Assembly: GCA_900548275.1 (NCBI GenBank) | Contig: URJY01000002.1 | Coordinates: 186,001 to 250,000, forward strand | Source of the DNA: an uncultured Opitutales bacterium | GTDB lineage: Bacteria; Verrucomicrobiota; Verrucomicrobiia; Opitutales; Intestinicryptomonadaceae | Direction: 5' to 3' | DNA: 64,000 nt | Part shown: positions 8,198 through 16,681 of the stretch, piece after piece | How positions within the stretch are numbered: the stretch's first letter is position 1 | Layout of the letters: each line of letters begins with the position of its first letter | Notes under the pieces: model-generated | What the model saw: the letters and a program-made list of their open reading frames with translations, nothing else | What the model was told of the DNA's origin: nothing | Database searches by the model: none | Program-made: the position numbers and the translations under genes

Positions 8198-9435
8198 AGC
8201 GCGTTGCCATTATCGGCGGCGGCGCGGCGGGAATGTTCTGCGCGGCAAACATCGACACGCAAACCGAAACGGTGCTTTTCGAAGCCTCCGACGCCCTTAT
8301 GCGCAAAGTGCTGCTAAGCGGCGGCGGACGCTGCAATTTTTCGAACGAAAACATCGACACGCACAACCCCAACGAATTCTATCCGCGCGGCGCGGGAAGC
8401 CTGCGCAAACCGCTCCGCCGCTTCGGGGCAAAACACGCGCGCGAATTTTTCGAATCGCTCGGCGTGAAAACCAAGACCGAAGACGGCGGCAGAATGTTCC
8501 CCGCATGCGACGACTCGCGCGCGATAGCCTCGGCACTTTACGAAGCCGCGCGGAAAAACCGCGTGCGCATCGAGTGCAACGCAAGGGTGTCGAATATTGC
8601 GCGCACGGATGGCGGAAAATTCGCAATCGAAGCGTCGTGCCCGAGCGCGGGAGTCTTCGACGCGGTTCTTGTCGCCGTCGGCGGAAATCCGTCGGGCGGA
8701 CTGCGCGAAAGCCTCGAAAAATTCGGCTTGAACATCGTGCCGCCCGCCCCCTCGCTCTTTTCGCTGAAAACCGACACCGCCGAAACGCCCGAATGGCGCG
8801 ACTTGGCCGGCGCGTCAATCGACGACGCCGAGCTTTCGTACGTCGGCGCGGACGGCGGAAAAATCTCCTCGCGCGGCGCGCTTTTGCTGACGCACTTCGG
8901 AATCGGCGGGCCCGCGACGCTCAAATTTTCGTCGTTCGGCGCAAGGCTTTTCCAAGTCGCAAACTACCGCTTCGAATTTTCCGCGAACTTCGCCCCGAAT
9001 TTCGACGAGCAAAAACGCCGCGCGGAATTCGTCCGCGCACGCGCCGAATTTGCAAAGCGCAAAATATCGAACGCGCCGCTGTTCGGTCTGCCGCAAAAAT
9101 TCTGGAGCTACGCAGTCGGGCGGGCGGGTATCGCCGATGAAACCACTTTCGCAAACCTCGGCAAAAACGCCGAGCGCAGCCTATGCGGCGAAATCTTTGC
9201 GGCGAAAATCGGCTGCGTCGGCAAATCGACCCACAAGGCGGAATTCGTCTCGTGCGGCGGCATCGACAGGCTCGAAATCGACTTCTCCACGATGATGTGC
9301 AAAAAAATCCCGAACCTGTTTTTCGCGGGCGAATGTATCGACATCGACGCGATTACGGGCGGTTTCAATCTGCAGGCGGCGTGGACGACGGGCAAAATCT
9401 GCGCCGAATCGCTCGACAAACTCGCAATAACCTGA
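8194..9435 (+). CDS. HI0933/YhiN-family FAD-dependent oxidoreductase
   Basis: A 413-residue flavoprotein with an N-terminal dinucleotide-binding loop (I-I-G-G-G-A-A-G-M-F) and the family marker L-S-G-G-G-R-C-N-F-S-N near residue 43. The C-terminal F-A-G-E-C-I-D-I-D-A-I-T-G-G-F-N-L-Q-A-A is also typical. HI0933-type proteins (BaiN/YhiN) are reductases of poorly defined physiological substrate. The ATG overlaps oppC by 4 bp, making it the last gene of the opp operon; a strong terminator follows at 9536. The link with peptide uptake is positional only. Confidence 0.85.
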   Translation: MKRVAIIGGGAAGMFCAANIDTQTETVLFEASDALMRKVLLSGGGRCNFSNENIDTHNPNEFYPRGAGSLRKPLRRFGAKHAREFFESLGVKTKTEDGGRMFPACDDSRAIASALYEAARKNRVRIECNARVSNIARTDGGKFAIEASCPSAGVFDAVLVAVGGNPSGGLRESLEKFGLNIVPPAPSLFSLKTDTAETPEWRDLAGASIDDAELSYVGADGGKISSRGALLLTHFGIGGPATLKFSSFGARLFQVANYRFEFSANFAPNFDEQKRRAEFVRARAEFAKRKISNAPLFGLPQKFWSYAVGRAGIADETTFANLGKNAERSLCGEIFAAKIGCVGKSTHKAEFVSCGGIDRLEIDFSTMMCKKIPNLFFAGECIDIDAITGGFNLQAAWTTGKICAESLDKLAIT

Positions 9436-9535
9436 CAATCAATAAAATATTTTTTCAAAAAAAGCTTGAAATCGGACGCGTTTTTTACGATTCTAACATC
9501 ATAAAGAATTTCCTTCCCCCATCATATATAGATAG

Positions 9536-9575
9536 CACCGCTTGAAGATTGGTTCTTCAAGCGGTGTCTGTTTTT
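9536..9575 (+). terminator. Intrinsic terminator after the opp operon
   Basis: A perfect 12-bp stem (CACCGCTTGAAG paired with CTTCAAGCGGTG) with a 7-nt loop is followed by TCTGTTTTT. It lies 100 bp past the flavoprotein stop and ahead of sufS. Confidence 0.85.
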
Positions 9576-9642
9576 ACGCATACGCCGAAAAATAAAATAT
9601 TGAATTGTAAAGAACCGCACCGATTGCAATTATGCGCAGACG

Positions 9643-10869
9643 ATGAAATTCGACGTACAGAAAATCAGACGAGACTTCCCCGCCCTCGACCAGAAAATGC
9701 GCGGCGGGCACACTTTGGTCTATTTCGACAACGGCGCGACCGCCCAAAAGCCGCAATGCGTCATCGACGCCGTGGCGAATTTTTACGAACACGACAACGC
9801 TAACATCCACCGCAGCGCGCACGAACTTAGCGAGCGCGCGACCTGTGCGTACGAAGCCGCCCGCGCAAAAATTCTGAAATTTCTGAACGCGCCCGACACT
9901 TACTGCCCCGTCTACACGCGCGGCACTACGGAATCGCTCAACATCGTGGCACAGTCGTGGGGGCAGGCAAATCTGCGGGAGGGCGACGAGATTCTGCTCA
10001 CGCAAATGGAGCACCACGCCAACATCGTCCCGTGGCAGATAACCGCGCAGAAGACGGGCGCGAAAATCGCGGTCGCCCGCATTTTGCCCGACGGCTCTCT
10101 CGATATGGAAGACTTCGAAGCGAAGCTTTCAGAACGCACGAAAATCATTTCAATCGCCCACGCCTCCAACGTGCTCGGAACGGTCAACGATATCGCCACG
10201 ATTTCGGCTCTGGCGAAAAAATTCGGCGCGACGCTTTCTATCGACGCGGCGCAATCCTCGCCCCATATGCTCGACGACCTCTCGAAAATCGACTGCGACT
10301 TCCTCTCGATGTCGGGGCACAAGTGTTTTGCGCCCACGGGAATCGGTGCGCTTGTTGCAAAGCGCGAAATTCTCGATTCGATGCCCCCCTATCAGACGGG
10401 CGGTGATATGATTGAAGATGTTGCGTGGGAGGGCACGACTTTCCGCCCCGCCCCCGAGCGTTTCGAAGCGGGAACGCCGCACATTGCGGGCGCGATAGGA
10501 TTCGGTGTTGCGATGGACTACCTTTCGAACCTCGACCGCGCCGCCGTGCACGAACACGAACGCGCGCTCTGCCGAAGAATGCACGAGCGTCTTTCCGAAA
10601 TCCCCAACCTGAAAATTTTCGGCGACGCAAAGGACAAAGTTTCGGTCGTTTCCTTTGCCGTTGCGGGAGTGCACCCCAACGACATTTCCGTAATGCTCGA
10701 CGCCTCCGCAATAGCAATCCGCACGGGTCATCACTGTGCCGAACCCCTGATGAAAACCCTCGGCGTAGAAAGCACCGCCCGCGCCTCGCTGACATTCTAC
10801 AACACCCTCGAAGAAGCAGACTATTTCGCCGATACCCTAAAACGAACAATAAATCTTTTATCTCTGTGA
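9643..10869 (+). CDS. sufS: Cysteine desulfurase SufS
   Basis: A 408-residue class-V PLP enzyme. The PLP lysine is about K227 in M-S-G-H-K-C-F-A-P-T-G-I-G. The active cysteine lies in the short loop R-T-G-H-H-C-A-E-P-L near residue 364, the type-II (SufS/CsdA) form rather than IscS. It removes sulfur from cysteine for Fe-S cluster assembly. No sufBCD, sufE or sufU is next to it, so it stands alone between the opp terminator and a repeat array. Its final codons T-C-T C-T-G T-G-A merge into the 5' edge of the hairpin repeat, as also happens in lpxK. Start ATG 9643 gives the usual N-terminus. Confidence 0.9.
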   Translation: MKFDVQKIRRDFPALDQKMRGGHTLVYFDNGATAQKPQCVIDAVANFYEHDNANIHRSAHELSERATCAYEAARAKILKFLNAPDTYCPVYTRGTTESLNIVAQSWGQANLREGDEILLTQMEHHANIVPWQITAQKTGAKIAVARILPDGSLDMEDFEAKLSERTKIISIAHASNVLGTVNDIATISALAKKFGATLSIDAAQSSPHMLDDLSKIDCDFLSMSGHKCFAPTGIGALVAKREILDSMPPYQTGGDMIEDVAWEGTTFRPAPERFEAGTPHIAGAIGFGVAMDYLSNLDRAAVHEHERALCRRMHERLSEIPNLKIFGDAKDKVSVVSFAVAGVHPNDISVMLDASAIAIRTGHHCAEPLMKTLGVESTARASLTFYNTLEEADYFADTLKRTINLLSL

Positions 10870-10870
10870 T

Positions 10871-11310
10871 GATGCGCGGCAACTATAGTTGCCGCTTTTC
10901 TGTTTCTTCCGCATTGGGCGTTTTTTCAAACGCCCAATCGCTACTTTCGGGACTGCACAAAAAAAAGACACCGCAAGTTCGCGATGTCTTAGAGAGTTCA
11001 TTTTTTATATCTGTGTTTAAGCGGCGCGGCTATAACCGCGTCTTTCCTGTTTCACCCGCATTGGGCGTTTTTTCAAACGCCCAATCGCTTGTTTTGACAC
11101 TACAAGTTTGCGATGTCTTAGAGAGTTCGAATAGTGGGGGAAAGGCGGGAGTTTTTCTGGAAGAAAAACCGCCTTTTGGGGGTTTTTTATATCTGTGTGT
11201 ATTCGGCGCGGCTATAACCGCGCCTTTCCTGTTTCTTCCGCATTGGGCGTTTTTCAAACGCCCAATCGCTACTTATTCTCCCCTCCTCGCCGTCAAGGCT
11301 GCAGCCTTGC
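10871..11310. repeat. Array of three two-hairpin repeat units between sufS and the B12 operon
   Basis: This 403-bp intergenic stretch and its edge hold three tandem units. Each has a first hairpin with a conserved CTATA loop (10876-10895, 11023-11042, 11205-11224) and a second hairpin of form GCATTG...CAATCGC (10911-10942, 11058-11088, 11240-11270). The first stem is GCGGCAA/TTGCCGC in unit 1 but GGCGCGG/CCGCGCC in unit 3, a compensated change. Between units lie copies of GCGATGTCTTAGAGAGTTC and TTTTTTATATCTGTG. A GGCTGCAGCC palindrome (11297-11306), also found in the two distant copies, sits in the 3' end of the flanking PEP-CTERM gene. No coding gene is supported here. Confidence 0.85.
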
Positions 11311-12202
11311 GCTTCAATGTAAAAGCAATCGCAATCGCCCCCAAAATAACAGCGTAGGTTGACGGTTCTGGGACGTTGTAGAGTTGGTTTATCACGCCAA
11401 TACCCTGCAAGTCGAAACCCGCGCTTTCTATACAGTTCGACGGGTCGAAAATGTCGAAACCCATACTGTCGGTGTACCCGTGATTGCCGTCGCCGATGAT
11501 GTCGATTATGCGAACATAGTTTATTTCGTCTATGTTTACATACTGGTAATTCCGCAGAAATTCTTGGGTATACTCGGCGGAAAATTCGTTTCCCTCCGAC
11601 ATCATATAATTGTAGGCATACTCAAGCTCGGCGAGGTCAAAGCCGTGCCCGTAGTTCAAACCGTACTTCGAAGCGAGGTTGTAAATTAGATCTGGGCTGT
11701 GACTATCGAAAGGCCCGAGCTCCGTAGTGCCCAAATAGAGGTTGGGGAAACGCACAAAGTGCTCGCCGTCGGTGGAAACTTCAACATAGCCGAGCTCGAG
11801 AAAACCGCTCGTATCGGAGAACGCATTCTCGAAAACCGCGAAGTCGCAGCCGTCGCCGTTGGTAATGGGATTTGCGAAAGTCAGCGTTATACTGCCGCCG
11901 TCGCCGAGGACGACAACATCATACGTATCGCCAGTCGCCGCGCCGAGAGCCTTTTCGGGAGTACGCCAAGATTCGAGCACATTCGAACCGACCTTGTAGT
12001 CTTTGTAGCCCGTCGCCCACGCCTTGATTGCGGAACTTTCGCGGTGGAAGGCGACATTGCCCGCTGTCTTCGCATCGGGTCCGAATTTCGACGGATAGCC
12101 GTCTTCGGTTTCGTAATACTCGCCGTTGTGCGGCAGATAAGGAGCCGCGAACGCCGAGCAGGCGAGCGTCGCGACAAAAGCCAGAAGTATTGATTTTTTC
12201 AT
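11273..12202 (-). CDS. Secreted PEP-CTERM protein of the B12 operon
   Basis: This 309-residue protein has a signal peptide (MKKSILLAFVATLACSAFAA) and a C-terminal sorting tail (V-P-E-P-S-T-Y, hydrophobic helix, K-R-K). The middle has a beta-rich look with V-V-L-G-D-G-G-S-I-T-L-T-F and D-F-A-V-F-E-N-A-F, followed by E-V-S-T-D-G-E-H-F-V-R-F-P, a pattern seen in surface proteins beside cobalamin receptor genes. It is the last gene of a riboswitch-controlled operon; its ATG overlaps the TonB-receptor stop by 4 bp. I infer a surface or periplasmic accessory for corrinoid capture. The last residues (A-A-A-L-T-A-R-R-G-E) lie in the hairpin-repeat palindrome and extend beyond the usual PEP-CTERM end. 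Confidence 0.75.
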   Translation of the reverse strand: MKKSILLAFVATLACSAFAAPYLPHNGEYYETEDGYPSKFGPDAKTAGNVAFHRESSAIKAWATGYKDYKVGSNVLESWRTPEKALGAATGDTYDVVVLGDGGSITLTFANPITNGDGCDFAVFENAFSDTSGFLELGYVEVSTDGEHFVRFPNLYLGTTELGPFDSHSPDLIYNLASKYGLNYGHGFDLAELEYAYNYMMSEGNEFSAEYTQEFLRNYQYVNIDEINYVRIIDIIGDGNHGYTDSMGFDIFDPSNCIESAGFDLQGIGVINQLYNVPEPSTYAVILGAIAIAFTLKRKAAALTARRGE

Positions 12203-14247
12203 AATTTGATATTTATTCCTATTTTAAATGTTCTGCCCGCATTGGGATAAAACGACAAATCCGTGCCGCTTTTGTACGCGAACGCCGCGTAGTTTTCGTC
12301 GGTCGCATTTTCGATTGCCCCGAATATCGTGAAGTAGCGCGTGAACGCCACGTTTACCTGAAAGTCGACGGTATAATACCACGGAATTTTGCGCAAGTCG
12401 TTTTCGAAATCGTTACCCGCGACGCTTTCGGTAAAATAGGTGAAGCGGGCAAGACACGTTACGAACTCGAGCGGCTTCACATAGACCTGCGCGGTGGTGT
12501 TGAACGGCGCGACAAGCGGAACGTCCTTGCCGTCCCATCTGCCGCCGTCGAACTTTGCCTTGACGAAAGTGCCGAAAAGCGACGCGCCCCAACGCTCGTC
12601 GTCGTACGAGCCGCCGAAGTCCACGCCGTAGCGGATTGTGGGGTCGAGGTTTACGTTCAGCTGGCGCGTTTCGTCCCACATAATTTCGTTGTGCAGATAG
12701 GTCGCAAAACCGTTTACGCCCGCGCTCCACTTGCCGTTTTTGAACTTGTAGCCGATTTCGTAATTCTGCCCGTGTTCGGGGTTCAAATCGGTGTTGAACG
12801 GGGTTGTCGCCGAGGTCTGGTAGTAGGCGATTTCGTCGGTCGTGGGATAGTGGAAAATCTGGTCGAAACGCGCATAGAGCGACGATTTTTTGTCGAGCTT
12901 GTAGGTTACGCCGAGGTCGCCGCTAAAGCCCGCGTCCCACTTGGAGTCGTCGCACTGCGACGTGAGGGTGAGCCTTTCGTTTCTGCCCACGCGGCGCATC
13001 GAGTACGTCGACCAATCCGCGCCCGTGTAGGCGGCGTCCACGCGCCCGCCGCCCGAGATGACCCATGTCTTGTCGAGCTCGTGCGTCGCGCCGATGTAGC
13101 CGCCGATGTCGAACCTGTCGACGTTTGCGGTTCTGTCGGTGTAGACGGTGGAAGTGAGCCTGCTGCGCGAGAGCTGCGTCAGGTCTATGTTCGAATAGTT
13201 TGCGTCGACGCCGGCAAAAATCTTCGTGTCCTCGATTGCCGTTATTTCGATTTTCGGCGAGAACGTGTACGTCCACTGGTTGTTGTATTTCGGCAGCTCG
13301 CGGCCGTTGTCGTACCAAGTTCTGTCGCGGAAACGCAGACCGAAAAGCGCGTCGAATTTCGCGCTGTCGGATTCCGATTTCAAATCGGCGGTGTAAAGAC
13401 CAGTTTTGTCCCGAAACAGCGTCGAGAAATTCGGAGCGTAGCGCGGATTGTTTTGGAACGTGTCCCAGTCGACCCCCGCTGCATAGCTTACCTTGGATTC
13501 GCCGTAGTCGCCCTTGAACGTTATGGAGGTGCTGTCGGAAAGGTCGTAGCCGAACATCATTGACGCGTAGTTCGACCACGCGTCCGAGAAGTCGCGGTAC
13601 CCGTCGTAGCTGTATGTGGAGGCGTTGACGGAGAAGTACGCGTCGCCCTCTCGCCCCGAAGCGAGCGCGGAGATATCGTAAAGTCCGTACGAACCGTAGA
13701 GACCGCTTGCGTAAACGTCATAGCCTTCGGTGGGGCGGATTGTGGAGATTTTGACAACCCCCGCCTCTGCGTGCCCTCCGTACATCGCGCTCTGCGCGCC
13801 GCGCAAAACCTCGATGTTTTCGACCGCCCCGAGCGGAATCGACGACCAGTTTATCGCCGACATATCCGCGGGATTGTAGCGCACCCCGTCGACGAGCACG
13901 AGCACGCGCGTCTGCGACTGCTCGCCGAAGCCGCGCATCGACAAATTGCCGTCGGAGTAGCCGCCCGAGTACGACATAAACCGCACGTTCGCCTTTTTCG
14001 AAAGGAATTCGGGAACGGTAGTCGACGCGCTTTCGGCGATTTCCGCCCTGTCGAAAACCTCGGCGTTCACGGGCACGGAAAGGGTGTCGTCGCCGAAGCG
14101 GTAGGCTGTAACCTCGACCGAATCGAGAACGCCGTCGACGGAATCGTCTTTCGGCTCGGTTTGGACTTGGACACTCTGGGCGAATGCGGCAAAAGGCAAC
14201 GCCAAGACTGCCGCCGAACAAAAATACGGTTTAATGGAATGTATCAT
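12199..14247 (-). CDS. TonB-dependent outer-membrane receptor, BtuB-like (cobalamin)
   Basis: This 682-residue receptor starts MIHSIKPYF with a signal peptide ending A-F-A-Q. A TonB-box-like S-V-E-V-T-A-Y follows, then the plug (N-A-E-V-F-D-R-A-E-I) with M-R-G-F-G-E-Q and V-L-V-D-G-V-R-Y-N-P, and I-E-V-L-R-G-A-Q-S-A-M-Y-G. The rest is a beta-barrel ending in F-K-I-G-I-N-I-K-L. Length and plug match the BtuB/Cir group. The upstream leader carries a cobalamin riboswitch, and the flanking DUF4465-like and PEP-CTERM genes fit a B12 receptor locus. Substrate is therefore inferred with good support. The ATG at 14247 is preferred; an in-frame ATG at 14289 would precede an implausible N-terminus. It overlaps the next gene by ATGA. 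Confidence 0.85.
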   Translation of the reverse strand: MIHSIKPYFCSAAVLALPFAAFAQSVQVQTEPKDDSVDGVLDSVEVTAYRFGDDTLSVPVNAEVFDRAEIAESASTTVPEFLSKKANVRFMSYSGGYSDGNLSMRGFGEQSQTRVLVLVDGVRYNPADMSAINWSSIPLGAVENIEVLRGAQSAMYGGHAEAGVVKISTIRPTEGYDVYASGLYGSYGLYDISALASGREGDAYFSVNASTYSYDGYRDFSDAWSNYASMMFGYDLSDSTSITFKGDYGESKVSYAAGVDWDTFQNNPRYAPNFSTLFRDKTGLYTADLKSESDSAKFDALFGLRFRDRTWYDNGRELPKYNNQWTYTFSPKIEITAIEDTKIFAGVDANYSNIDLTQLSRSRLTSTVYTDRTANVDRFDIGGYIGATHELDKTWVISGGGRVDAAYTGADWSTYSMRRVGRNERLTLTSQCDDSKWDAGFSGDLGVTYKLDKKSSLYARFDQIFHYPTTDEIAYYQTSATTPFNTDLNPEHGQNYEIGYKFKNGKWSAGVNGFATYLHNEIMWDETRQLNVNLDPTIRYGVDFGGSYDDERWGASLFGTFVKAKFDGGRWDGKDVPLVAPFNTTAQVYVKPLEFVTCLARFTYFTESVAGNDFENDLRKIPWYYTVDFQVNVAFTRYFTIFGAIENATDENYAAFAYKSGTDLSFYPNAGRTFKIGINIKL

Positions 14248-14322
14248 ATTTACGCAATAAATCGCCGAAACATCGGGAGCACCCGACATCGCGGCGATTG
14301 TTTGGTTGGTGGAAAACTTTTG

Positions 14323-15174
14323 TTATTTTCTTCTTCTATACGCCGCGACGACGAGCGCGATTGCCCCGAAAATCGCAGCCCATTCGGCGGGTTCCGGAAC
14401 AGCCATCGAATAGTTGATGTTGTCGAAGGCAATGTAGGCGGGAACGTTCAGATAGCCGTACTTGCTGCAGATGTTTTCGCTACCCTCGAACGAAAATTCC
14501 AAACCGTACAAACCGCCCTCCAAATTGAGCTTGTCGAGCACGATTGTAGTCCAATTACCGTCGGCGAGCGTGGTTATGTTGCCCAACGCATCCTTCGCCG
14601 CGAGCGAAATGTCGAGGTAATCGGAATAGTTTCCGTTGATGTCCATGCCGCGCAGACGCAGGTTGAAGTATATTTCGCCGTCTATGTCGGCAAAGGAATC
14701 CGAAAAGCCGTCGCCGTTTACAACCGAATTTTGGAAATAGGCGGTATTGCAAAGGTCTATGCTGTCGAGCGAAATCGCGTCGGAGAACATAATCATGGCG
14801 GCGTCGGTTCCGTGTGAGGCGTTTACGTTTCCGTACAATATGCCGTAGGAAAGGCTTCCGCCCGCGCCGCCGCCCGCATTCGAGGCGCAGTCGTTATGAT
14901 AGGTTTTGTCGGAAGTATCGGTAGCCTGCGAAGCCTTGAAACCGTTCCACCCCATGCCGTTGTACACTACGTCGTAGGAGAAATTGCCCATATTGTTGCC
15001 CGCGTACCAGTTGTACGTTCCGTTCGCAGACGGAGTGGGCGTGCGCTTTTCGCCGCCCCACGAACTCGTATCGATATCCTCGAAATCGATAACTGCGGCG
15101 GAAACCGCGTTAGCAAGAAATGCCGCCGAGCAGACTGCGGCAATCGAAACCAATTTTGATGCGTTGTTTTTCAT
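14323..15174 (-). CDS. DUF4465-like secreted PEP-CTERM protein
   Basis: This 283-residue protein has a signal peptide ending near S-A-A-V. Its body resembles DUF4465: N-terminal I-D-F-E-D-I, a W-N-G-F segment, the central S-F-A-D-I-D-G-E-I-Y-F-N-L-R-L-R-G-M-D, and P-A-Y-I-A-F-D-N-I near the end. It closes with A-V-P-E-P-A-E-W-A, a hydrophobic helix and Y-R-R-R-K, a PEP-CTERM sorting tail. It is the first gene after the cobalamin riboswitch and precedes the BtuB-like receptor. I infer a surface corrinoid-binding or passing role; the domain has no confirmed function that I can cite. No strong Shine-Dalgarno is seen before the ATG. Confidence 0.78.
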   Translation of the reverse strand: MKNNASKLVSIAAVCSAAFLANAVSAAVIDFEDIDTSSWGGEKRTPTPSANGTYNWYAGNNMGNFSYDVVYNGMGWNGFKASQATDTSDKTYHNDCASNAGGGAGGSLSYGILYGNVNASHGTDAAMIMFSDAISLDSIDLCNTAYFQNSVVNGDGFSDSFADIDGEIYFNLRLRGMDINGNYSDYLDISLAAKDALGNITTLADGNWTTIVLDKLNLEGGLYGLEFSFEGSENICSKYGYLNVPAYIAFDNINYSMAVPEPAEWAAIFGAIALVVAAYRRRK

Positions 15175-15370
15175 TGTTTCTTTCTATTTTGGGAATTGGG
15201 CTCCCGAGCAAGAAAAACAAAACGCGCTGCAAAACGGCTCAACCCTCCCGCGCGAAAAACGAAAAAACGCTACGGAAAAAATCGACCGCACCAAACCGGA
15301 ATGCGCACGCCGTCGCGCACGCACCCGACAACACCTTGTCCTACCTTTCTTACTCGAGAAAATGGACATC

Positions 15371-15522
15371 CATACACACGTCTTCTGGCTCATTCCTAAT
15401 TCTATCGAAAAAGCGCACGCCTTCCCGTCGGATACCAACCGACAGTGGTTTTTGTGCGCCCGATTCGGAACTTACAGCGGCGAGACCGCGCCCGATTTCA
15501 ACGGGACTTCCGTTTGCGTATG
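15371..15522 (-). promoter_or_regulatory. Cobalamin (adenosylcobalamin) riboswitch
   Basis: Read on the minus strand, the element has closing stem CATACGC paired with GUGUAUG. It then shows the core GCGGTCTCGCCGCTGTAAG (plus-strand 15471-15489), the B12-box-type ACCACTG (15443-15449), GGGAAGGC (15419-15426) and GAGCCAGAAGAC (15380-15391), in the correct order and spacing for the cobalamin riboswitch family. It lies 200 nt upstream of the DUF4465-like gene. In family members ligand binding lowers expression of the uptake genes. The 200-nt stretch after it has no clear terminator, so the switching mechanism (sequestered translation start or terminator) is not resolved. Confidence 0.92.
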
Positions 15523-15800
15523 AATATGTTATCGCCGACATCGCGTCGGCTATCAAAAGAACGGGGCAAACTTTTTCGAAAGAACGGGAATTGTCAAGCA
15601 TTTTCGACACGGGCGAATCCGCCGAACGTGAAATAATGTCCCACATCCGCGGACAAATGGCACATACGCCCGCCCGCCCCGCAATCGATTATCACTGACA
15701 ACCCGACACTTACGCAGACTGAAAATACGGGCACGAAATCTGTTATATAAATAGCGAATAAAAATCAACCCACTTAGGAGGCGGCTCGTCCGACAAAATT
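15523..15800. other. Intergenic region before the sigma factor gene
   Basis: No gene is supported in this stretch. It should hold the divergent promoters of the B12 operon and of the sigma gene. A TATA-rich segment (TTATATAAAT near 15743-15752) is a possible -10 for the plus strand. An AGGAGG at 15776-15781 lies 19 nt before the sigma ATG, too far for a normal ribosome binding site. Confidence 0.4.
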
Positions 15801-16547
15801 ATGACTTCTACCCTCACACGGAAAGAAAACAAAGCCACGGTTCTCAACGAAAGACAAAAAGCCCTGTTTGTGAAATACTATCCGATTGTCGACAAAGTCG
15901 TAAATTCGATGCGCTCAAAGCTTCCGCTGCACGCCGATGTCGACGAACTCCACTCGGCGGGGGTTGCGGGTCTTGCCGACGCTATCCGCAGGCTCGACCC
16001 GAAGCGAGAGGACACTTTCGGCGGATATGTATCAATGCGCATACGCGGGGCAATCATCGACGAGCTGAGAAATCTCGACTATATGTCGCGCTCGGCGCGT
16101 TCCGACGCAAAGAATATCGAGAAAATCCGCTCCGAGCTTGAACAGCGTTTCGGGCGCGCCCCCGACGATGAAGAACTTCGCGCCGAAATCGGCGTGCCGC
16201 GCAAGCAGTTCGACAAGATTATGCGCCGCACACAAGCCTGCTCGTTCCTGTCGCTCAACGACAACGCGGGCGGCGAACGCGAAAGCTCCGCACCCTCGCT
16301 TGCCGAATCAATCGCCGACGAAAACGCGGAAACCGCGCGGGAAAATATCGAGCGCAAGGAGACCGTCTCGGAAATCCGCAGGTGCGTGGCAGCCCTGCCC
16401 GACAAGCAGAGGCGCGTACTCGAGGGCTACTATTTTCAGGAGAAGAAGCTCGGCGAAATCGCCCGCGAATTCGGGCTGACCGAAGCGCGCATCTGCCAGA
16501 TACACTCGCAGGCGTTGCACTCGCTGCGCCCGAAATTCGCCAACTAA
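15801..16547 (+). CDS. FliA/WhiG-family RNA polymerase sigma factor
   Basis: This 248-residue sigma-70 family protein has region 2 (Y-Y-P-I-V-D-K-V-V, then D-E-L-H-S-A-G-V-A-G-L-A-D-A-I-R-R-L-D) and the FliA-type F-G-G-Y-V-S-M-R-I-R-G-A-I-I-D-E-L-R. A region 3 and region 4 helix-turn-helix (L-G-E-I-A-R-E-F-G-L-T-E-A-R-I-C-Q-I-H-S-Q-A) follow. It matches sigma-28, which normally directs flagellar genes, but no flagellar gene is in the window. In non-motile bacteria this class can serve other regulons or partner-switch control. An AGGAGG occurs 19 nt before the ATG, and no closer in-frame start exists. It is monocistronic, with a terminator at 16574. Confidence 0.88.
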   Translation: MTSTLTRKENKATVLNERQKALFVKYYPIVDKVVNSMRSKLPLHADVDELHSAGVAGLADAIRRLDPKREDTFGGYVSMRIRGAIIDELRNLDYMSRSARSDAKNIEKIRSELEQRFGRAPDDEELRAEIGVPRKQFDKIMRRTQACSFLSLNDNAGGERESSAPSLAESIADENAETARENIERKETVSEIRRCVAALPDKQRRVLEGYYFQEKKLGEIAREFGLTEARICQIHSQALHSLRPKFAN

Positions 16548-16573
16548 TCTCCGCACAAAAACGGTACGAACTC

Positions 16574-16609
16574 ACCGCCGCCGAATGCAACGCGGCGGTT
16601 CTTTTTTTT
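16574..16609 (+). terminator. Terminator of the sigma factor gene
   Basis: Stem ACCGCCG/CGGCGGT with a 12-nt loop is followed by a T-rich run (TTCTTTTTTTT), 27 bp after the stop. Confidence 0.8.
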
Positions 16610-16631
16610 CGGAATGCCCCCTACGCGGACA

Positions 16632-16660
16632 AACAAAAAAGGCGCAGCCGAAGCCGCGCC
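16632..16660 (-). terminator. Terminator of the DUF5696-like glycosidase gene
   Basis: On the minus strand, an 8-bp stem GGCGCGGC/GCTGCGCC with a TTCG tetraloop is followed by TTTTTT, 22 bp past the stop at 16682. Confidence 0.85.
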
Positions 16661-16681
16661 GAACCGTGCAAGCAAGGCGTA

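Noticed and set aside
10425..11357. A frame running from sufS into the hairpin array
   Set aside because: It is out of frame with sufS, and its second half is repeat DNA. No protein motif is found.
15120..15698. Open frames of about 190 codons in the region between the B12 operon and the sigma gene
   Set aside because: They run through the cobalamin riboswitch and show no protein features. The RNA structure explains the conservation.
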